From Eubacterium sp. (GTDB lineage Bacteria > Bacillota > Clostridia > Peptostreptococcales > Anaerovoracaceae), in the NCBI GenBank assembly GCA_021769965.1, contig JAETRU010000001.1, positions 1 through 64,000 of the forward strand: 64,000 nt of DNA, written 5' to 3'. The first letter of the stretch is position 1, and each line of letters begins with the position of its first letter. Both the position numbers and the translations under genes were made by a program. The notes under the pieces are model-generated. The model was given only the letters and a program-made list of their open reading frames with translations. It was not told where the DNA came from and did no database searches. Positions 59,354-64,000 of the stretch are shown here, one piece after another.

Positions 59354-60594
59354 CACCAAAAGGAACGAAAGATACGTTGCCGGCACAGGTGTACAAATGG
59401 CATTATGTTGAGCAGAAATTCTCTGAGATCTGTGAAAAGTACGGTTTCAAAGAGATCAGAACGCCGATGTTTGAACACACGGAGCTGTTTAAAAGAGGCG
59501 TGGGAGATACGACGGATATCGTTCAGAAGGAGATGTATACCTTTGAGGATTATGCCGGCAGAAGTATTACGCTGAAGCCGGAGGGTACTTCCCCTGTAAC
59601 CAGAGCGTTTATTGAGCATAAGCAGTACGCGGAGGTACAGCCGACGAAATACAGTTATATCACGCCGTGCTTCCGTTATGAGAAGCCGCAGTCCGGCAGG
59701 CTGAGAGCCTTCCACCAGTTCGGAATCGAAATATTCGGCACGCCTAACATGCTTGCAGACGCTGAGGTCATCTGCCTCGGCTACGATTTCCTGCACCAGA
59801 TGGGGGTCAATGACATCCAGCTGCGCATCAACAGCGTAGGCTGTCCGGAGTGCAGACAGAAACACAGAGAAGCGCTGCGCAAGTTCCTGGAGCCGGTTTA
59901 TGACCAGCTGTGCAATACCTGCAAAGACAGGTATGAGAGAAATCCTATGCGGATCCTGGACTGCAAGTCTGAGATCTGTCAGGAACTGGTCAAAGACGCG
60001 CCGAACATGATCGATTATCTCTGCGACGACTGCGCGGCCGCTTTTGAAGATGTACAGAAAAATCTGGACGCCATGGGCATTGAATATGTAGTAGATCCGA
60101 GGATCGTAAGAGGTCTGGACTACTATACCAAGACTGCTTTTGAGTTTGTGACCAACAGCAACGGTACACAGGGCACCGTCTGCGGCGGAGGCAGATACGA
60201 CCATCTTATCGAGGAGATAGGCGGACCTCCGATTCCGGGCGTAGGCTTTGGTCTCGGTATCGAGCGTCTCCTGATGCTCATGGAAGAACGGGGCGTGGAG
60301 ATCCCGCAGCCGGAGCCGCTGAAGGCGTTTATTGCCGTCATGGGCGACGACGCGAAGGCTTTCGGACTGAAGCTTCTTCGCGACCTGAGGAATAATGGCG
60401 TCAAAGCTGAGATGGATACCCTGGCGAGAAACATCAAAGGACAGTTTAAGTACGCTGACAGACTGGGCGCACAGTACACGGTAGTCATCGGTGACAACGA
60501 GCTGGCTGACGGCGTGGCCTCTGTCAAAGAGATGGCAACATCGCAGCAGAGACAGGTCAAACTTTCAGACCTTCTGGAAGAATTGACAAAATAA
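59341..60594 (+). CDS. hisS: Histidyl-tRNA synthetase
   Basis: 417 residues, class II. Motif 2 is YSYITPCFRYEKPQSGRLRAFHQFG. The histidine-specific motifs are RGLDYYTKTAFEF and GGGRYDHLIEEIGG. Motif 3 is GFGLGIERLLML, and an anticodon-binding domain covers the last 90 residues. A GGAGG site precedes the ATG, inside hemZ. No T-box leader is present, since the gene begins within hemZ. aspS follows after about 30 bases, the usual Firmicutes pair. Confidence 0.97.
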   Translation: MAIIAPKGTKDTLPAQVYKWHYVEQKFSEICEKYGFKEIRTPMFEHTELFKRGVGDTTDIVQKEMYTFEDYAGRSITLKPEGTSPVTRAFIEHKQYAEVQPTKYSYITPCFRYEKPQSGRLRAFHQFGIEIFGTPNMLADAEVICLGYDFLHQMGVNDIQLRINSVGCPECRQKHREALRKFLEPVYDQLCNTCKDRYERNPMRILDCKSEICQELVKDAPNMIDYLCDDCAAAFEDVQKNLDAMGIEYVVDPRIVRGLDYYTKTAFEFVTNSNGTQGTVCGGGRYDHLIEEIGGPPIPGVGFGLGIERLLMLMEERGVEIPQPEPLKAFIAVMGDDAKAFGLKLLRDLRNNGVKAEMDTLARNIKGQFKYADRLGAQYTVVIGDNELADGVASVKEMATSQQRQVKLSDLLEELTK

Positions 60595-60625
60595 GACCGA
60601 TAATTAAAGGAGCTTACGATATATT

Positions 60626-62389
60626 ATGGCAGAATTATTTAAGAGAACCCATATGTGTGGGACACTGAGCATGGAGCAGGCCGGCTGCGAGGTCGTCCTG
60701 AACGGCTGGATCGCCAAGCAGAGAGCTTTGGGAGGACTGATCTTCGCCGATCTCAGAGATAAAACAGGAATCGTTCAGATCACTTTTGACGATACTATTC
60801 CTGAAGATGTATTTGCTGCCGCAGAAGGTCTGCGCAGTGAATACTGTGTTGGAATAAGAGGAACTGTTCGTGAGCGTGCTTCAAAAAATCCGAATCTGGC
60901 CACCGGCGACATTGAAGTGCTGGTAGCAGATCTGACCGTGTATTCCAAATCGGAAACACCACCGATCTATATCAAGGATGATGATAATGTAGATGACAAT
61001 CTGCGTCTGAAGTACAGATATCTGGATCTGAGAAAACTGAAGATGCAGCAGAACCTGAGATTCCGCCATCAGGTGACAAAACTGGTGCGGGATTACTTCG
61101 ACGAAAACGGATTTACTGAGATCGAAACGCCGATCCTGATCAAATCCACGCCGGAAGGCGCCCGGGACTATCTGGTACCGAGCAGAGTAAATCAGGGACA
61201 TTTCTACGCGCTGCCGCAGTCTCCGCAGCTGTTTAAACAGCTGCTTATGGTCAGCGGCTGCGACAGATATATTCAGATCGCCAAGTGCTTCAGAGACGAA
61301 GATCTCCGGGCGGACAGACAGCCGGAATTTACCCAGATCGACCTGGAAATGTCCTTTGTTGACCAGGACGACGTCATCGCTATGCAGGAAGGACTGCTGG
61401 TTCGGATCTTCCGTGAGCTGATGGGTTTGGAGATCAAGGCGCCGTTCCCACGCATCACCTATGATGAGGCGATGGAGAGATACGGCAGCGATAAACCGGA
61501 CACCCGCTTCGGATTTGAACTGAAGTGTCTCAACGAAGTGGTAAAGGAAACGGAGTTCAAGGTATTTGCCGACGCGCTTAAGGGCGGCGGCGACGTGCGG
61601 GGCATCTGCATCGACGGCGGCTCTGCCAGATTCAGCAGAAAGGATATCGACAAGCTGACGGAGCAGACCAGGCACTACGGCGCTCGCGGCGTAGTATGGA
61701 TCAGAGTGGAAGAAGGGGAGTTCAAATCTTCTGTAAACAAGTTCTTCTCGCAGGAGCAGCTCGCTGAGATCGCGGCGGTCTTTGACGCGAAGCCGGGTGA
61801 TCTGATCCTTATCGTAGCGGATAAGGCCAAGGTCGTATTCGACAGTCTGGGATTTTTGAGAAGACATATTGCCGGTCTTCTGGGCCTGCTGGATGACCGT
61901 CAGTTTAATCTGCTGTGGGTCACTGACTTCCCTATGTTTGAGAAGGACGATGAGACCGGCGAGCTGAAGGCTATGCATCATCCGTTCACCAACCCGAAAG
62001 CGGAGGACATTCCGCTGCTGGACAGCGAACCGGAAAAGGTGAAGGCAGACGCGTATGATATCGTCTTAAACGGCGTAGAACTGGGCGGCGGCAGCATCAG
62101 GATCCATGATGCCGATCTGCAGGCCAGAATGTTCAGAGCGCTGCGTCTGACCGACGAAGAGTGCCAGGAAAAGTTCGGTTTCCTTCTGGAAGCTTTTAAA
62201 TACGGCGTACCGCCTCACGGCGGCCTTGCTTACGGTCTGGACCGTCTGGTCATGCTGCTTACAGGAAGCAGCAGCATCCGTGAAGTTATGGCTTTTCCAA
62301 AGAATCAGAACGCGCAGTGCATGGTATGCGAAGCGCCGGGCGTGGTAGAAGAAAAACAGCTTGAGGAGCTGGGCATCAAATTGGTGTAA
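60626..62389 (+). CDS. aspS: Aspartyl-tRNA synthetase, bacterial type
   Basis: 587 residues. The N-terminal OB-fold (about 1-105) contains NGWIAKQRALGGLIFADLRDK. The class II core includes RFRHQVTKLVRDYF, then QSPQLFKQLLMVSG, and motif 2 around FRDEDLRADRQPEFTQIDLE. The bacterial GAD insertion covers about 290-420. Motif 3 is GLAYGLDRLVMLLTG. A start with AAGGAG upstream is clear. It lacks its own regulatory leader. Confidence 0.97.
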   Translation: MAELFKRTHMCGTLSMEQAGCEVVLNGWIAKQRALGGLIFADLRDKTGIVQITFDDTIPEDVFAAAEGLRSEYCVGIRGTVRERASKNPNLATGDIEVLVADLTVYSKSETPPIYIKDDDNVDDNLRLKYRYLDLRKLKMQQNLRFRHQVTKLVRDYFDENGFTEIETPILIKSTPEGARDYLVPSRVNQGHFYALPQSPQLFKQLLMVSGCDRYIQIAKCFRDEDLRADRQPEFTQIDLEMSFVDQDDVIAMQEGLLVRIFRELMGLEIKAPFPRITYDEAMERYGSDKPDTRFGFELKCLNEVVKETEFKVFADALKGGGDVRGICIDGGSARFSRKDIDKLTEQTRHYGARGVVWIRVEEGEFKSSVNKFFSQEQLAEIAAVFDAKPGDLILIVADKAKVVFDSLGFLRRHIAGLLGLLDDRQFNLLWVTDFPMFEKDDETGELKAMHHPFTNPKAEDIPLLDSEPEKVKADAYDIVLNGVELGGGSIRIHDADLQARMFRALRLTDEECQEKFGFLLEAFKYGVPPHGGLAYGLDRLVMLLTGSSSIREVMAFPKNQNAQCMVCEAPGVVEEKQLEELGIKLV

Positions 62390-62401
62390 ACCGGGGTAAT
62401 T

Positions 62402-63004
62402 ATGCGAGAAATTGGAATTCTGGGCGGTTCTTTTGATCCGTTTCACCGGGGACATCTGTCCATTGCCAAGGCGGCGATGAAAGAATGCGGTCTTTCCAGG
62501 ATCATCCTGCTCCCTACAAAAGTGCAGCCCTTCAAGATCGGCAGGGAGATGGCCAGCAGTGAGGACAGGGTCAACATGGTAAGTCTGATCGCCCGTGAAA
62601 ACGAAAATTTCATCGTTTCCGACATAGAAGCATGCAGTCAGGAAGTATCCTATACGTACAGGACTCTTCAGAGACTTCAGGAGGAGTATCCTGCGGACAG
62701 GCTTCACTTTATCATGGGGACAGATTCTTTCCTGACATTGGAAAGCTGGTACAGGAGCGAAGAACTGCTTCGCGAGTTTTCCATCATCGTAGGGATCCGT
62801 CCCGGCTATAAGGAGAGCGAGACTGTGGAGTACATGCATCTTCTGCGGAAGAAGTACGGTTCCCGTATCCGGGTGCTTCACAATCGTGTGATGGAGGTCT
62901 CCTCCACAGAAATAAAAGAAAACGTAAAATCAGGAAAGAGCATCAGAGAGTTAGTCCCTTTCCAGATAGAAAGGTATATTTGTGAACACGGACTCTATAA
63001 ATAG
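62402..63004 (+). CDS. nadD: Nicotinate-nucleotide adenylyltransferase
   Basis: 200 residues. It makes deamido-NAD from nicotinate mononucleotide and ATP. GGSFDPFHRGHLSIAK at the start carries the HxGH nucleotidyltransferase motif. FIMGTDSFLTLESW and the late VSSTEIKENVKSGKS form the second ATP-binding block. It opens the conserved string nadD-yqeK-rsfS-leuS and overlaps yqeK by 23 bases. Confidence 0.95.
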   Translation: MREIGILGGSFDPFHRGHLSIAKAAMKECGLSRIILLPTKVQPFKIGREMASSEDRVNMVSLIARENENFIVSDIEACSQEVSYTYRTLQRLQEEYPADRLHFIMGTDSFLTLESWYRSEELLREFSIIVGIRPGYKESETVEYMHLLRKKYGSRIRVLHNRVMEVSSTEIKENVKSGKSIRELVPFQIERYICEHGLYK

Positions 63005-63560
63005 TTACATTGAGAAGAATTTTTCAGAGAAGAGAAAGATTCATACAGAGGGCGTGAGAAAGACAGCGGTCAGACTGGCCGAAAAGTATGGGGCTGACCC
63101 GGAGAAGGCAGAAGTGGCAGCTTTGTTCCATGATATGTACCGCGGAGTTCCCGTAAATGCGCTGAACTATTATGTGAAGCATCTGGGATTGGACAAGAGG
63201 TATATGGATAACTGCAATCTGGCCCACGGGAAAATCGCAGCCATTATCATGAAGAGAGATTACGGCATTGAGGATCCAGACATCCTCAATGCGGTCAGCT
63301 TTCATACCACAGGAAGAGCAGGCATGTCTCTTCTGGAGAAAATCATCTATATTGCTGACGCGATCGAGCCAAGCAGACGGTATCCGGGCGTAGATGAGCT
63401 GCGGGAGGCGGCGGACCAGGATCTGGATCTGGCCTGTCTTCTGTCGCTGGAACATACGATCGAATATGTGAAGAGTCAGGACAGCTTTCTGGATGAGGAT
63501 ACGCTGCTGGCCAGAGATGATCTCAGGGGACTTAGAGAAAAGGAGAAAGAGAATGGATAA
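62982..63560 (+). CDS. yqeK: YqeK-family HD-domain symmetrical diadenosine tetraphosphatase
   Basis: 192 residues. HD-domain ligands are visible as the His in KIHTEGVRKTA, the His-Asp in LFHDMYRG, the His in LAHGKIAA, and the later His and Asp in SFHTTGRAG and IYIADAIEPSRR. YqeK members of Firmicutes hydrolyse Ap4A. The start is GTG at 62982, inside nadD, with an AAAGG site. The stop overlaps the rsfS start by eight bases. Confidence 0.92.
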   Translation: MNTDSINSYIEKNFSEKRKIHTEGVRKTAVRLAEKYGADPEKAEVAALFHDMYRGVPVNALNYYVKHLGLDKRYMDNCNLAHGKIAAIIMKRDYGIEDPDILNAVSFHTTGRAGMSLLEKIIYIADAIEPSRRYPGVDELREAADQDLDLACLLSLEHTIEYVKSQDSFLDEDTLLARDDLRGLREKEKENG

Positions 63561-63897
63561 TAAGAGTTTTGCACTTTTGGCAGCAAGAACACTGGATAAT
63601 AAAAAAGCATTGGATGTCGTAGTGATCGATATAGCGGAAAAATCATCCTTTGCGGACTATATGGTCATAGCGTCCGGCGGATCAGAACGGCAGGTACAGG
63701 CTCTGGTAGATGACGTAGAAGAGGCTTTAGCGAAAGAGGGCCTTCTGGTCAAAAGCATTGAGGGAAGACAGAATTCTGGCTGGGTGCTGATGGACTTCGG
63801 CGATGTGATCGTCAACGTCTTTACCCGGGATACCAGGGAAAAATACAACATTGAAAAGGTGTGGGGCGACTGCAGCTTTTTAGATCTGGAGGAATAA
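63553..63897 (+). CDS. rsfS: Ribosomal silencing factor RsfS
   Basis: 114 residues. DIAEKSSFADYMVIASGGSERQV, then EG-NSGWVLMDFGDVIVNVF, are the conserved blocks of the RsfS/Iojap family, which binds L14 on the large subunit and blocks subunit joining. The start was set at ATG 63553 (MDNKSFALLA) with AGGAGA upstream; the frame opens 20 codons earlier within yqeK. Confidence 0.95.
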   Translation: MDNKSFALLAARTLDNKKALDVVVIDIAEKSSFADYMVIASGGSERQVQALVDDVEEALAKEGLLVKSIEGRQNSGWVLMDFGDVIVNVFTRDTREKYNIEKVWGDCSFLDLEE

Positions 63898-63904
63898 TTT
63901 GGAA

Positions 63905-64000
63905 ATGAACGAGAAATACAACTTCAAAGAGATCGAAGCCAAATGGCAGAAATACTGGAAAGAAAACAACTGTTTCAAGACACAGGAAGATGAGAGTAAA
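63905..64000 (+). CDS. leuS: Leucyl-tRNA synthetase, N terminus (runs off window)
   Basis: The last 32 codons are open and read MNEKYNFKEIEAKWQKYWKE, then NNCFKTQEDESK. Tyr-x-x-x-Glu-Ile-Glu-x-Lys-Trp-Gln at the start is typical of bacterial LeuRS. A GGAGG site overlaps the rsfS end. nadD-yqeK-rsfS-leuS is a known gene order in Clostridia, which supports the call. Confidence 0.88.
   Translation, partial: MNEKYNFKEIEAKWQKYWKENNCFKTQEDESK

Noticed and set aside
59300..60625. T-box leaders before hisS or aspS
   Set aside because: hisS starts inside hemZ and only about 30 bases separate hisS from aspS, so there is no room for a T-box.
1..64000. CRISPR array, prophage or defence island
   Set aside because: No regularly spaced repeats with unique spacers were seen, and there are no phage structural, nuclease-helicase or toxin-antitoxin type genes.

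Overview
The window is about 64 kb of a bacterial chromosome with moderate GC, and almost all of it is coding. Gene content and order point to an anaerobic, spore-forming member of the Clostridia. Supporting clusters are dnaG-rpoD-trmK-nif3, yajC-secDF-relA-MBL-hemZ-hisS-aspS, nadD-yqeK-rsfS-leuS and polA-coaE. Other support is a membrane pyrophosphatase, a crotonase, a large 2-hydroxyacyl-CoA dehydratase activase-like protein, and two Cys-rich genes with sigma-K-like (mother-cell) promoters. A placement near the Anaerovoracaceae / Family XIII is a guess, not something the sequence proves.

Layout. 1-400: tail of an IS30-type transposase. 634-4141: secG, hppA, ybaK and an acetyltransferase. 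4297-5381 (minus): azlCD exporter. 5499-8368: a three-gene envelope/glycolipid operon (glycosyltransferase, polysaccharide deacetylase, flippase-like protein) behind a candidate Pho box. 8427-13862: crotonase, thiN (minus), a DUF975 membrane protein, a two-lobed P-loop ATPase and a Na/Pi cotransporter. 14134-17708 (minus): pepF-nadK-rluA. 17777-25154: murI, an acidic orphan, a tiny Cys-rich spore-type protein, rarD, then a probable N-acyl/D-amino-acid scavenging group that includes a transporter/metallo-beta-lactamase fusion, a D-aminoacylase-like amidohydrolase and an M20 amidohydrolase. 25155-30471 is the most accessory-looking part: a structured 0.5 kb gap, an esterase-like lipoprotein, an ECF sigma factor with a large membrane partner, palindromic repeats, a Cys-rich spore-type protein and triplicated repeats. 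30472-38042: small membrane protein, M16 protease, dut, dgt-like, dnaG, rpoD, trmK, nif3. 38111-46826: RNase P RNA, MATE pump, Cys-cluster protein, activase, yebC, a candidate 6S RNA on the minus strand and a formate/nitrite-type channel. 46848-64000: polA, coaE, an anchored solute-binding protein, two tRNA-Leu genes, yajC, secDF, relA, MBL hydrolase, hemZ, hisS, aspS, nadD, yqeK, rsfS and the start of leuS.

Several genes share a theme. secG, yajC and secDF are Sec accessory subunits. nadK and nadD belong to NAD(P) metabolism, and coaE and thiN make cofactors. The pyrophosphatase can recover energy from pyrophosphate released by biosynthesis. A possible phosphate theme links the Pho-box operon and the NptA-PhoU-type transporter. 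The most notable signals are the Pho box before the glycolipid operon, matching sigma-K-type promoters before both Cys-rich genes, the YkvI-like/MBL fusion, the candidate 6S RNA, and several genome-specific intergenic repeat families. I see no CRISPR array, prophage or recognisable defence island.
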